From: Scytonematopsis contorta HA4267-MV1
Lineage (GTDB): Bacteria > Cyanobacteriota > Cyanobacteriia > Cyanobacteriales > Nostocaceae
DNA: 64,000 nt
Assembly: GCA_019359035.1 (NCBI GenBank)
Contig: JAHHIC010000038.1
Coordinates: 186,001-250,000, forward strand
Direction of reading: 5' to 3'
Shown piece by piece: positions 18,255-26,745 of the stretch (positions are counted from its first letter, which is position 1; every line of letters begins with the position of its first letter). Made by a program: the position numbers and the translations under genes. The notes below the pieces were generated by a model, which saw nothing but the letters and a program-made list of their open reading frames with translations, did not search any database and was not told where the DNA came from.

Positions 18255-18961
18255 TTTTCAAATAACTCATTTTGTAACGCCGATGATAATTGAGTATCTT
18301 CTAAAGATGCGGGTAGAAATTGTTCAACTCGGAACAAACCCCAACGTCCTTCCAATTCTAGAGGTCCAATTAAACTTCCGGGAGATGCCACATCAATTTT
18401 TGCCCTGAGTATGTCCGGCATTGTTCCTCGGCTGACTGGTCCCATCATGCCGTTAACAATGCGGTCATCAGTTAATGAATATTCTCTGGCTAGTAATTCA
18501 AAACTAGCACCCTCTTCGATTTGAATGTGTAATTCTTCGGCCAATTCTTGATTATCAACAATAATACGAGATAGTACTACCCTATCTAAAAAAATCTTGC
18601 GTTCTATAAAATATTCTTGAAGTTTTGGTTCTGCGATTACACTTTTTAACTTTTCTAACTTAAAGCTACTGGCTACAGAAGCATGAAAAGCAGCATAATC
18701 CGTACCATTTTTCTTCAACCATTCTTGAAAACTTTGCTGTTCAGTTAATTGATTTTGTAGTCGAAAATCAATTATCGCTTGCTCGGTAACAGCCGAACTG
18801 ACCTCAACATCATCGCGATTTTGTATTTCTTGCTCCAAAGTGTACTGACGGAGAACATCCCCGATAAATTGTCCCAACTTTCCAGAAGCCTGCAAGTATT
18901 TTACCACTTGCTTAGTCGAGAGGGACTGCTCATCTACTGTCAAAAATGATAGGTTTTCCAT
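18203..18961 (-). CDS. Parvulin-type peptidylprolyl isomerase / foldase
   Basis: 252 residues. The N-terminal half is helical and SurA-like (LQNQLTEQQSFQEWLKKNG). The parvulin domain spans about 125-235, with LSRIIVDNQELAEEL, FELLAREYS, GMMGPVSRG and GRWGLFRVEQF. No signal peptide is seen, so it would act in the cytoplasm. Its 3' end overlaps the exporter start by 52 bases. It could keep exporter substrates unfolded or assist them; this is inferred from gene order and not from any substrate evidence. Confidence 0.85.
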   Translation of the reverse strand: MENLSFLTVDEQSLSTKQVVKYLQASGKLGQFIGDVLRQYTLEQEIQNRDDVEVSSAVTEQAIIDFRLQNQLTEQQSFQEWLKKNGTDYAAFHASVASSFKLEKLKSVIAEPKLQEYFIERKIFLDRVVLSRIIVDNQELAEELHIQIEEGASFELLAREYSLTDDRIVNGMMGPVSRGTMPDILRAKIDVASPGSLIGPLELEGRWGLFRVEQFLPASLEDTQLSSALQNELFEKWLAEKIQKLTVKLQVN

Positions 18962-19142
18962 GAAATAAATACGTATACAACTTCTCGACCGTTATACAAC
19001 AGAATTGCGAAAGCGTCTCTTATTCTAGCGGACATTTACGCCTTGGAGACAATGCCATCGTAAGCAATGGAAGTGCTTAACGGCAACTACAACTAAAAAG
19101 AAGTTGTATAAAAAATATATACTAGCATCAGCAAGGAAGATA

Positions 19143-20039
19143 TCAAGGCATCGCAGCAGACCAAATTAAGGCAAAGAGCATAGCAGTACTAGCTCCTATC
19201 AATGTATTTAAAATATTTACGACTTCATTCGTTAGCCAAGAATATTTAGACTGAAGTGTTGCCCCAATAACACTTTCCAAGTTAGTTGCGACAAAAGCAG
19301 CAGTTATACACCAAAGCACACCCAGTAGGTTAATTAAACCCAGACCCCAAGCCACACAAGCAATAACAATCGAGGCTAAAACACCAGCCAAAGTCCCTTC
19401 TAAGCTTACAGCACCTTCTGTACCGCGAGGAACAGGTTGCAGAGTCGTAATCAAATAAGTACTTTTACCGTAAGCTTTCCCCACCTCACTAGCACAGGTG
19501 TCAGAAAGTTTAGTACTAAAACTAGCGACAAAGCCAAGAAGGAGGAGGGAGTGGGGAGTGGGGAATTGGGAGTAGGGAATTGGGAGTGGGGAATTGGGGA
19601 TTGGGAAAATGCCGAAGTTTATTAGACCTATCCCTAAAGCACAAAGAGAACCCGTTAAAGCAGAACCCCAAACATTTTCTGGACCTCTAGCACCCGAACG
19701 TTTTTCTGCGATACCTTCCGCTTCTTTTTGTGCCATTCCCACTTTAGTTACTGCCGAACCTACAAGAAAATAAAACATTACTACTAAAAAGCCCTGCCAA
19801 CCAAGGGTTCCCCACAGTAATACACCTAACACCCAAGCATGAATATACCCTGCAGGAGTGAGTAATTTTTTGGGTGAAATCCAAGCCACACCCAATAAAA
19901 TTGTATTTAAACCCATTCCCACTAACCAAGGATTAGAAGGAAGAAACCTCAGGGAAGAAGTAAGAAATAACAAGGAAGAAAGAAGAGAGAAGAAGAACAT
20001 TGTATGTAATATATTCAAAACTCCAATTAATTTTGACAT
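19143..20039 (-). CDS. DUF92/TIGR00297 membrane protein (VTE6-like phytyl-phosphate kinase family)
   Basis: 298 residues, six or more membrane helices. Family segments are GLNTILLGVAWISPKKLLTP, GARGPENVWGSA, FSTKLSDTCASEVGKAYG, PRGTEGAVSLEGTLAG and the C-terminal LESVIGATLQ. The plant relative VTE6 phosphorylates phytyl phosphate for tocopherol and phylloquinone synthesis, so a prenyl-phosphate kinase role is plausible. Residues about 144-164 ([20 protein letters not shown]) are an in-frame insertion of heptamer repeats in a loop between conserved blocks. The start ATG has a purine-rich AAGGAAGG directly before it; Met14 is an alternative. The divergent VOC gene begins 11 bases away. Confidence 0.85.
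   Translation of the reverse strand: MSKLIGVLNILHTMFFFSLLSSLLFLTSSLRFLPSNPWLVGMGLNTILLGVAWISPKKLLTPAGYIHAWVLGVLLWGTLGWQGFLVVMFYFLVGSAVTKVGMAQKEAEGIAEKRSGARGPENVWGSALTGSLCALGIGLINFGIFPIPNSPLPIPYSQFPTPHSLLLLGFVASFSTKLSDTCASEVGKAYGKSTYLITTLQPVPRGTEGAVSLEGTLAGVLASIVIACVAWGLGLINLLGVLWCITAAFVATNLESVIGATLQSKYSWLTNEVVNILNTLIGASTAMLFALIWSAAMP
19541..19612. repeat. Heptamer (STRR) array inside the DUF92 gene
   Basis: Alternating GGGGAGT / GGGAATT / GGGGATT heptamers, the same type found in intergenic DNA here (26455, 47574). They encode a Pro/Ser/Ile-rich stretch in frame on the minus strand. Confidence 0.85.
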
Positions 20040-20050
20040 CCTTCCTTCAT

Positions 20051-20479
20051 ATGAACCAAACTTTATTTCATCTTGCTTTCCCTGTTACGGATATCCAAAA
20101 AACAAAAGAATACTACGTTGACGGTTTAGGTTGTATTCCCGGTCGCGAAAACCCACATGCATTAATTCTCAACCTTTACGGACATCAACTAGTCGCTCAC
20201 ACCACCAAAGAAAACCTTATACCTCAACGCAGTATTTACCCTAGACATTTTGGGATTGTATTTAGACAAGAGACAGACTGGAAAGAATTACTGACAAAAG
20301 CACAACAACGAAAATTACTTTTTAGAGACGAACCCAAAGAAAGATTTGTTGGTTCCCCCTTGGAACACCACACCTTCTTTTTAGAAGACCCATTTTATAA
20401 CTTGATGGAATTTAAGTACTATCGTTACCCAGAAGCAATTTTTGGCAGTGCTGACTTCACAGAAATTGGGGAACGTTAG
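20051..20479 (+). CDS. VOC-family (glyoxalase-fold) protein
   Basis: 142 residues with the vicinal-oxygen-chelate fold: FHLAFPVTDIQKTKEYYVDG at the start, GHQLVAHT in the middle, HFGIVF, and the C-terminal HHTFFLEDPFYNLMEFKYY with a metal-ligand-like Glu. Typical size for a single-domain lactoylglutathione-lyase-like protein; substrate not predictable. The frame is open to an ATG at 20000, but homology begins at 20051 and the upstream part overlaps the divergent gene, so I use 20051. Confidence 0.85.
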   Translation: MNQTLFHLAFPVTDIQKTKEYYVDGLGCIPGRENPHALILNLYGHQLVAHTTKENLIPQRSIYPRHFGIVFRQETDWKELLTKAQQRKLLFRDEPKERFVGSPLEHHTFFLEDPFYNLMEFKYYRYPEAIFGSADFTEIGER

Positions 20480-20482
20480 GAC

Positions 20483-20553
20483 AATTCGCAATTCGCAATA
20501 AGCCGAGGCGGCACGCTTCGCGAACGCAATTCGCAATTCCCCACTCCCACTCC
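20483..20553. repeat. Mixed short repeats at a convergent gene junction
   Basis: AATTCGC heptamers flank a GC-rich insert (GGCGGCACGCTTCGCGAACG), followed by ACTCCC-type heptamers. It lies between the ends of the convergent VOC and lipase genes. Confidence 0.7.
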
Positions 20554-21153
20554 CTACCTAAGAGGTTCAGCCAAAGTTTGTGCAACTGCTCCTATACTCC
20601 TGGGGTCAGTTAGCATCCAAGCGTGCAAACCAACTGGTATTATTAATTCTTTTCCCACAGGCATATGAGAACTGTTTGCCGGAACAATCATTGCGTCATA
20701 GGGTGTCCAGATGGAAGTAAAATTAATTTTCCCCAACATCTCCACATCACTATTCAAATCTTGTAAAAAAGCACTGTTGGGACGCATCTGAAGGCAACCA
20801 GGTAGCCAAGAACCATAAGCAATAAAAGTTCCGTGGTGGGGTGAGGAAATAGTGATAAACCGCTGAACACGATTAATCCCCCCCAACCTTTGCATATAGT
20901 AACGACTAATAATTCCCCCCATACTAAACCCTACCAGGTCAAATGGCTGCTCTGATTCAAAGGTGGAATCAATATAATCCGCTAGTTGCTTTGCCAAAAA
21001 TTCTAAACCCACTGTTCCATTATTGGGTTTTAAATCTAGGTCATATACAACCCAACCTAATTTTTTTAAACTAGGTAGCATCCTGTAAAAAACTTTACCT
21101 GTATCCCAAATCCCATGTACTAGTAACACCGGATTTCGTTGCTGAATGCTCAT
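20554..21153 (-). CDS. Lipase/esterase, alpha/beta hydrolase
   Basis: 199 residues. Oxyanion segment LVHGIWDTGK at 11-20, nucleophile elbow GFSMGG with Ser77, then SSPHHGT, a candidate Asp near 154 (WTPYDAMIVP) and His177 in GLHAWML. The HG, GxSxGG and SPHxGT pattern is that of small triacylglycerol-lipase-like hydrolases. No signal peptide, so probably cytoplasmic. Substrate unknown. Confidence 0.85.
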   Translation of the reverse strand: MSIQQRNPVLLVHGIWDTGKVFYRMLPSLKKLGWVVYDLDLKPNNGTVGLEFLAKQLADYIDSTFESEQPFDLVGFSMGGIISRYYMQRLGGINRVQRFITISSPHHGTFIAYGSWLPGCLQMRPNSAFLQDLNSDVEMLGKINFTSIWTPYDAMIVPANSSHMPVGKELIIPVGLHAWMLTDPRSIGAVAQTLAEPLR

Positions 21154-21600
21154 ATATGAATGTAAATATAAATAAACCTATTTTGTTTCAAATTTAGCTT
21201 TTTTTTCTTTTCTTTTGCCCTCTACCTTGATTTTGATAGCTGAACCACTGGGTTTAAAGCATTTTTCTTGACAAAAAAACTTTTGACAGGCTTGTTTTTA
21301 AAAGTTAATGTTAATTTTTTTTAAGCATTCATTAAGAAACTTGCCCTGAGTCACAAGAAAATCTAATAATTAAGTCTGACCATATACAAGTAGCAATTCC
21401 TGAAAAGAAACGGTTTTGAACTTGCCTTATGCTGTCAAAATTAATATAGATGCTGCACTTAACTCTACTGTGGCTATCACCAAAATGGATTAACACAGTC
21501 GCGTAAGTGAGTAAAGGATAAGTTGATAAAATGTAACATTGTCCCGTAATTTTTTAAGAATTGCGGTTTTATACAGCTATAACAGGCAGGAGTAATTGTG
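21154..21600. other. Intergenic region between divergent genes
   Basis: About 445 AT-rich bases with T-rich runs near the lipase side. It should hold promoters for both flanking genes. AGGAG at 21588-21592 is a good ribosome-binding site eight bases before the ATG at 21601. No repeat or RNA gene recognised. Confidence 0.55.
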
Positions 21601-22164
21601 ATGACTGGCAAAATCGTTAATTTTGTGACTGGGCTGCTTCCAAAGAAGAAAAATGGCGGTTACTACTTACAACTAGAAGACGAAACCAAAGAAGTAAAGC
21701 CCAAGGTTGAGAACAAGAAAGCTCAGAGCAAGACAACAGAAACAACGGAAACACTTAATGGTTCAAAACCAGTAGAAGCAGCTGTCGCTGAAGCACCTGC
21801 TGCGGCCAAAGCAGCAGTAAAGGAAACAGTAGCAGCAGCAACAGATGTAGTAGAAAAAACAGTCGAAAAAGTTGAAAAAACAGTCGAAAAAGCAGAGAAA
21901 GCGGTAGAAAAAGCTGCACCGAAATCGGCAAAATCAAAGACAAAAGCAGTCAAAACTGAGTCAGCACAAAACGGTAAAGCCCCAGCAGCAAAACCCGCTA
22001 GTCCTGCACCCAAACCAGCTGCTGTCACCCCAGCATTGCCACCAGAAACAGCTTTTGCCTCAAAATATCTTGTTCCTACTAATACCAATGGTCGTCGTCG
22101 TCCTGGTCCTAGCATGAATCCATTTATGGATATGGCACGTCAAGCTAAAACTCCGAATAAATAG
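21601..22164 (+). CDS. Ala/Lys-rich conserved hypothetical protein
   Basis: 187 residues. The first 30 residues (MTGKIVNFVTGLLPKKKNGGYY) look folded. Then follows a long charged low-complexity region with repeated VEKTVEKVEKTVEKAEKAVEK-type heptads that could form a helix or coiled coil. An Ala/Pro-rich linker and a conserved-looking C-terminus (TNGRRRPGPSMNPFMDMAR) follow. A GTG directly before the ATG is also possible. The basic Lys/Ala composition recalls histone-H1-like or ribosome-associated tails, but I do not assign a function. Confidence 0.7.
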   Translation: MTGKIVNFVTGLLPKKKNGGYYLQLEDETKEVKPKVENKKAQSKTTETTETLNGSKPVEAAVAEAPAAAKAAVKETVAAATDVVEKTVEKVEKTVEKAEKAVEKAAPKSAKSKTKAVKTESAQNGKAPAAKPASPAPKPAAVTPALPPETAFASKYLVPTNTNGRRRPGPSMNPFMDMARQAKTPNK

Positions 22165-22252
22165 GGAATGGGGAATGGGTAATGGGTAATAGGTAATAGA
22201 AGAAAGCAATTACCAATTACCAATTACCAATTACCAATTACCATTTTTAACA
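22165..22252. repeat. Inverted heptamer arrays between convergent genes
   Basis: GGGTAAT-type heptamers are followed, after a short spacer, by five AATTACC-type heptamers, the reverse complement. The two arrays can pair as a hairpin. The right array runs into the end of the convergent TPR gene. Confidence 0.8.
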
Positions 22253-23307
22253 AACACTAATCCGCTATATAGCTGAAATGCTGGGTCCCAGAGTGTTGAT
22301 TCTCTGCGAAATAGATGAATGTGTGAATCTATTTGACCCAGCAATTCTTTGTAATCTAATACTGTTTCCCCAAAGGGTGTAAAATCAGACCAAGTTTTTA
22401 CTATTGGCGTTTGCTGCTCAAGCCATTGAGAAAGGCTATTCCAATTTATTCGGTTTGTATTTTTACTAGGTTCCCCTGCAATTTTGATACCTTCTTGAAA
22501 ATTATAGCCGTGGTCATGAATTCTGATAATGCAGCGTCTTTTGGCTAGGTGTAAATCGCAAAATTGGAAGTAATCTTGAGTCTTGGTCTTGCGTTCCACT
22601 TGCCAACGGTTGTTTACGTTAACGACTTGCTCAAAAATGGGTAAAAGACCTACGACACGAGCGGTAACTTCCGACCAGTCAAAGTTGAGAGAACCAATTT
22701 GACCATTGGGGTTACGACAAACAATACTGGCTCCTGAAATTGATTCTTGGAAGTAATCGACTTGAAGTACCTCAATTTTTTGCACATCACTTATTTTTGC
22801 CCAAAAACAAGGAATGCCAACATTTAAAAATTGTTCACCGTAAAATTTTAATTCTCCAACAGCACCAGTGCGGTATAATTTCCATCCACGACTCGGTAGT
22901 AATAGCCTTGCACTATAGGGGTCAATTTGCATGATTTTGGCAAATTGTTGAGCAGCTTCAGTTTTGAGTTCGTTACTAATTGGTTCTAAAATTAACAATC
23001 CCGGTTCAGTATTATTTGGGTCAGCGGTTGCTTCCGCTATTGCTTGTTGGCGTTCTTGCTTTTCAATTTCTTGTAGTCGTTGTAATCCTTGTCGTGCTTG
23101 GGTGACTATTTTGTTATTTGTGGTATCCCGTAGTAAACGACGATAAATTTTTTCCGCTTCTGGGTGTTTTTCATGCACTTCATAAAGTTTTGCCGCATAT
23201 AATTTCACCCAAGGGTCTTCGGGTGATTCTTTTAGGAGCTGCTTGACTAACTTGGCTGCGGTTTTATAATCTTTTTTTTCAAAGGCGGATGCAACTTGCT
23301 CTAGCAT
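22231..23307 (-). CDS. TPR-domain protein, cyanobacterial conserved
   Basis: 358 residues. Residues 1-90 are tetratricopeptide-like helices (FEKKDYKTAAKLVKQLL, WVKLYAAKLYEVHEKHPEAE). The rest is an unrecognised beta-rich domain with FYGEQFLNVGIPCFWAKI and KRRCIIRIHDHGYNF. No signal peptide. Its last codons (KNGNW) overlap the heptamer array. Probably a scaffold; specific role unknown. Confidence 0.7.
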   Translation of the reverse strand: MLEQVASAFEKKDYKTAAKLVKQLLKESPEDPWVKLYAAKLYEVHEKHPEAEKIYRRLLRDTTNNKIVTQARQGLQRLQEIEKQERQQAIAEATADPNNTEPGLLILEPISNELKTEAAQQFAKIMQIDPYSARLLLPSRGWKLYRTGAVGELKFYGEQFLNVGIPCFWAKISDVQKIEVLQVDYFQESISGASIVCRNPNGQIGSLNFDWSEVTARVVGLLPIFEQVVNVNNRWQVERKTKTQDYFQFCDLHLAKRRCIIRIHDHGYNFQEGIKIAGEPSKNTNRINWNSLSQWLEQQTPIVKTWSDFTPFGETVLDYKELLGQIDSHIHLFRRESTLWDPAFQLYSGLVFVKNGNW

Positions 23308-23372
23308 TCATCTATATAAGTATAAAAGCCCAAATTAGCAAAAAAAATCGGCTTTGGCACATCGTACCCAAT

Positions 23373-24212
23373 TTAAAATCCAAAAGCTAAAGCATCAAGC
23401 ATACATTTACCTTTATCACGTCCAACCTCTAAGTAAATCTCTAGCAGTTCTTCATAAGCTGTTGCTCCCCCTACAATATTCCAAAACTCACCACCAATCA
23501 ACACAGCTTCATTCCAAGGGGTATAGTTTATTGCTTGTGACCATTTATAATCAGCTTTTGTAGAACCGTAAGGATTATATGGCATAGCGTAATAAGCTTG
23601 TAGTTGAGGGCGATTTTTTCCACGCAATAAGTGAAACCTTAAGAGACGTTGCGTTACTTCTAAGCACTGTCCCTTATTTGGTTTTGGTGATTTTATTTCA
23701 AATATAAATTCTGTTCCATTTTTGGCAAGGATATAAATATCAGCACGAACGCTTTTGATTTGCAAATCATCTGAGCGTCTTGCTAGAAGTACAGCTGATA
23801 TCATCGCTTCCAGAGATGGTTTTGCTTGTCCTCTGTTAGTTGCGGATTCGTAATTTTCTTTTTGGCGTTCAGCTTCAGCAAAAGCCGCAAGACTTACTTC
23901 TGCTTTAATATCGTAACCTCGACGAACCTCTTGATGATTTTCAAGAGCAATCAGACGAGCGCATTCTTCAAGTGAATTTCCTAATCTAGTAGTTAATCCG
24001 CGTTCAAATTGGTTTATACGTATTAATTCTGGAGGAATTAATGCAGCTTGAAAGGGTTTTAATTCCCCATTAGATGAAAATCGAGAAAGATACTCTGCTG
24101 CATTATCAGGTTTTATAATTTGGCGTCCTTTGTATTCGTCTAATAAGCCTTGAATAAATCCTTCTAAATATCCTTTGATTTCTGTACGGGTTTTAGAATT
24201 AATTGCGGCCAT
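23373..24212 (-). CDS. Type II restriction endonuclease, TdeIII-like
   Basis: 279 residues from the ATG at 24210-24212; a longer frame overlaps the methylase and is less likely. A GGAGG lies upstream in the end of the methylase gene. A PD-(D/E)xK nuclease core is visible: an Asp in RADIYIL, then FIFEIKSPKPNKGQ with Glu-x-Lys. The pattern, size and position after a C5 methylase fit the TdeIII restriction family, known for GGNCC, but the recognition site is inference. The start lies 4 bases after the methylase stop, so the two are co-transcribed. Confidence 0.7.
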   Translation of the reverse strand: MAAINSKTRTEIKGYLEGFIQGLLDEYKGRQIIKPDNAAEYLSRFSSNGELKPFQAALIPPELIRINQFERGLTTRLGNSLEECARLIALENHQEVRRGYDIKAEVSLAAFAEAERQKENYESATNRGQAKPSLEAMISAVLLARRSDDLQIKSVRADIYILAKNGTEFIFEIKSPKPNKGQCLEVTQRLLRFHLLRGKNRPQLQAYYAMPYNPYGSTKADYKWSQAINYTPWNEAVLIGGEFWNIVGGATAYEELLEIYLEVGRDKGKCMLDALAFGF

Positions 24213-24216
24213 GCTC

Positions 24217-25680
24217 TTAAATAACCTCCAACAAAGCTTTTGCCAAATGGTAAACAACCGGAACAGAAACTGCATTACCAAATTGGTGTTTTGCTGTGGT
24301 TTCATTCTCAGCTATTTGGAACCATTCAGGAAAACCTTGTAATCTTGCATAATCTTGCGCTGTTAGAGGTTGGTATTTTTTATTTTTGTAAATTTTTTCA
24401 ATAAATGTTTGCTTGTATGCTTCTGGCTCCAGACATTCTATAGATATTGTCGCTACAAAATCTCTAGTTCCTGTCGCAGTTAAAGTCGCAATTGCATCTG
24501 CATGAGGTAAGAAAATTTTTGATACACCATTAATTCCTGAAGATATTTTAGAGTTCACAAATTCGTATCCTGTATTTTCTACTAATTTTAAAATTTCTTT
24601 AGATACGAGATTATCAATTTCTTCTTGCATTAAATCTGGAATTAGTGATTTCAGTATATCAAAACTGAGAGGATTACCATCTTTGGGACCATAAATTTTC
24701 TTTCTTCTATTTTTCAAAATTGTTAAACAAATAAATTTTTCTCTAGGGGTTGTATCGATTAAATCCCAGGAATGAACTGTTGTGTGACCATCGCGAATAT
24801 CAGCAAACGTAAAAAAATCATTCAACTCGTCTATTTTTTGAAATCTACCCCTAGAAGCAGGAATTTTACCACCCTCAAATAAAACTTCCGGTGGAAATTT
24901 TTTCTTAATAAAATTACTGCGTTGAAGACCAGGAATAACATCATAGAGTTTTAGCTGTTTTCCTAGTGGCTTAGGAAAAGTAAAACCCCAAGAATTTTCT
25001 AAATCATTTCTAATACCGACAATAAATATCCTATCCCTATCTTGGGGTACACCAAAGTCATATGAGTTCAATACTTGGTATTTAATTACATACCCCGATT
25101 TTGTCAAATTAGAAATTATATAGTTCAAACTAGCGATATTTCTTGGTTCGGTTAAACCTTTGACATTTTCAAATATAAAAGCTTTTGGCTGGTTAACTTC
25201 TATTAATCTAAAAACATCCAGCCACAATTTACCTCTAGGGTCAGACAAGCCTTGTAACTTACCTGCTATTGACCAAGGTTGACAAGGAACTCCTCCAACT
25301 ATAATATCTATTTTGAAAGGTAATTTACTAATATTAGTAATATCACCCAAAAAAGATTCGTTTAAATTAGAGTCACTGAGAAAATTATTTTGATAAGTTT
25401 TAATCGCTTCCTTATTAATTTCCGAATATCCTAAACAAATTCCTCCCAATTCTTGCAAAGGTATTCTAAATCCACCGATACCAGCAAATAAGTCCACAAA
25501 TGTAAATTTTGATTTGCAACTGATATTAGTTATGGGTCGCGTTGGTTGAAATAAATCAAATAATTCTAACTGTTGAGCATAAATACTTGTTTCCATCTGG
25601 TTGCTTTTGAGACTGCTGAGTGGAGGAAAAAGTTGTTTTTTGGATTTTATCAGATTTATTAACGTTTGACGTAGAGACAT
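24217..25680 (-). CDS. DNA (cytosine-5) methyltransferase of a type II system
   Basis: 487 residues. Motif I is FVDLFAGIGGFR (61-72), motif IV GGVPCQPWS with catalytic Cys133, motif VI ENVKGL (171-176), motif VIII QDRDRIFIVG (213-222), motif IX around LTAQDYARLQGFP, and motif X QFGNAVSVPVVYHL. The region between VIII and IX (about 230-430) is the target-recognition domain and is long. It would protect DNA from the downstream nuclease. The first ATG (25678-25680) lies in a degraded palindromic repeat; Met29 (25596) is an equally plausible start, and neither has a good Shine-Dalgarno. Confidence 0.93.
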   Translation of the reverse strand: MSLRQTLINLIKSKKQLFPPLSSLKSNQMETSIYAQQLELFDLFQPTRPITNISCKSKFTFVDLFAGIGGFRIPLQELGGICLGYSEINKEAIKTYQNNFLSDSNLNESFLGDITNISKLPFKIDIIVGGVPCQPWSIAGKLQGLSDPRGKLWLDVFRLIEVNQPKAFIFENVKGLTEPRNIASLNYIISNLTKSGYVIKYQVLNSYDFGVPQDRDRIFIVGIRNDLENSWGFTFPKPLGKQLKLYDVIPGLQRSNFIKKKFPPEVLFEGGKIPASRGRFQKIDELNDFFTFADIRDGHTTVHSWDLIDTTPREKFICLTILKNRRKKIYGPKDGNPLSFDILKSLIPDLMQEEIDNLVSKEILKLVENTGYEFVNSKISSGINGVSKIFLPHADAIATLTATGTRDFVATISIECLEPEAYKQTFIEKIYKNKKYQPLTAQDYARLQGFPEWFQIAENETTAKHQFGNAVSVPVVYHLAKALLEVI

Positions 25681-25700
25681 TACATGTAAGGTTTTTACAT
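25671..25700. repeat. Degenerate palindromic repeat at the methylase start
   Basis: GTAGAGACATTACATGTAAG resembles the CATG-centred 28-bp palindrome, with the right arm decayed. It contains the first possible ATG of the methylase. Confidence 0.6.
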
Positions 25701-25716
25701 CGTGTCTACATTATTG

Positions 25717-26454
25717 TCAAGATTCTAAAAAAGCCCCCACAACAGATAAAGCAAAAATAGGAGCTGTAACCGCTCGCAAAATTCTTTTTCCTAAAGAAAC
25801 AGGCTCAAATCCTAAATTGACCGCACTTTCCAATTCTTTTCCTGTCCATCCCCCCTCTGGACCTGTGGCAATAATGAGGGACATTTGCTGTTGGTCATTT
25901 ATTATTTTTTCTTTAGGTAAGCAACTTAATAAATGCGGATAATCACCTCGTGCATCACAAATAAATTTATGATGTGTAGAAGATGACAAATCACCACTAA
26001 TAAATGACACAACAGAAGTAGGTTCCAAAATCGTGGGTACAAACGCCCGCTCGGATTGCTCAGCCGCTTCTATCGCTATACGTCGCCAACGTTCCAGCTT
26101 TTGGGGACTGGGATTAAGTAAGGTGCGTGCGCTGACCGCTGGCGCAATACAAGATACTCCAACTTCAGTGCATACACGCACAATATCATCAAAAGCATTT
26201 CCTTTGGGTAATGCCACCATCAGAGTCACAGAAGCAGGTAATTCGGTTTTGAACTGCAATGGTTCTAAAATCTCGGCTTGTTCCGCTGTTAGTTGTGCTA
26301 ACCAACCTGAGCCAAACCCATCCATTGCAATAAATTTATCACCCTCATGTAATCGCAAAACATTTCCCAGATAATGTTGTTGCTCTTTTGTCAGAAAAAT
26401 TTCCCCAGATTGGAGTTGGGAGGATGTTATTGCAATTCGTTGAAGTTGAGACAT
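25717..26454 (-). CDS. rsmE: 16S rRNA (uracil1498-N3)-methyltransferase RsmE
   Basis: 245-residue SPOUT-fold methyltransferase that methylates U1498 of 16S rRNA. An N-terminal PUA-like part (FLTKEQQHYLGNVLRLHEGD) is followed by the SPOUT domain with IIATGPEGGWTGKELE and VSLGKRILRAVTAPIFA, the SAM-binding knot. Normal family length. It lies 36 bases upstream of the methylase gene on the same strand. Confidence 0.93.
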   Translation of the reverse strand: MSQLQRIAITSSQLQSGEIFLTKEQQHYLGNVLRLHEGDKFIAMDGFGSGWLAQLTAEQAEILEPLQFKTELPASVTLMVALPKGNAFDDIVRVCTEVGVSCIAPAVSARTLLNPSPQKLERWRRIAIEAAEQSERAFVPTILEPTSVVSFISGDLSSSTHHKFICDARGDYPHLLSCLPKEKIINDQQQMSLIIATGPEGGWTGKELESAVNLGFEPVSLGKRILRAVTAPIFALSVVGAFLES

Positions 26455-26560
26455 TGGGAGTGGGGAATGGGGAATGGGGAATTGGGAATGGGGAATGGGG
26501 AATTGGGAATGGGGAATGGGGAATGGGGAATGGAGAATTGGGAATGGGGAATGGTTATTT
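26455..26560. repeat. GGGGAAT/GGGAATT heptamer array
   Basis: About 14 nearly perfect heptamers (GGGGAAT, GGGGAAT, TGGGAAT and so on) begin at the rsmE start codon. They occupy the space where rsmE's promoter or leader would be. Confidence 0.9.
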
Positions 26561-26566
26561 GTAGGT

Positions 26567-26745
26567 TGGGTTGAGGAACGAAACCCAACAAAGTCTTGAA
26601 AATGTTAGGTTTCCCAAAGTCTTGAAAATGTTGGGTTTCCCAAAGCCTCAACCCAACCTAAGTATTTTGTTAGGTTTCCCAAAGTCTTGAAAATGTTGGG
26701 TTTCCCAAAGCCTCAACCCAACCTACGTGTTTTGTTGGGTTTCTA
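26567..26745. repeat. Nested tandem repeat (AAAGTCTTGAAAATGTT units)
   Basis: AAAGTCTTGAAAATGTT plus GGGTTTCCC occurs four times. A longer unit of about 90 bases that includes AAGCCTCAACCCAACCTA is duplicated. The outer ends TAGGTTGGGTTGAGG and CTCAACCCAACCTA are inverted. It ends at the sulfite reductase stop codon. Confidence 0.85.

Noticed and set aside
21723..22115. Antisense frame to the Ala/Lys-rich gene
   Set aside because: Produced by codon bias of the low-complexity sense gene.
23373..25680. Larger defence island
   Set aside because: Only the restriction-modification pair is present; flanking genes are housekeeping.
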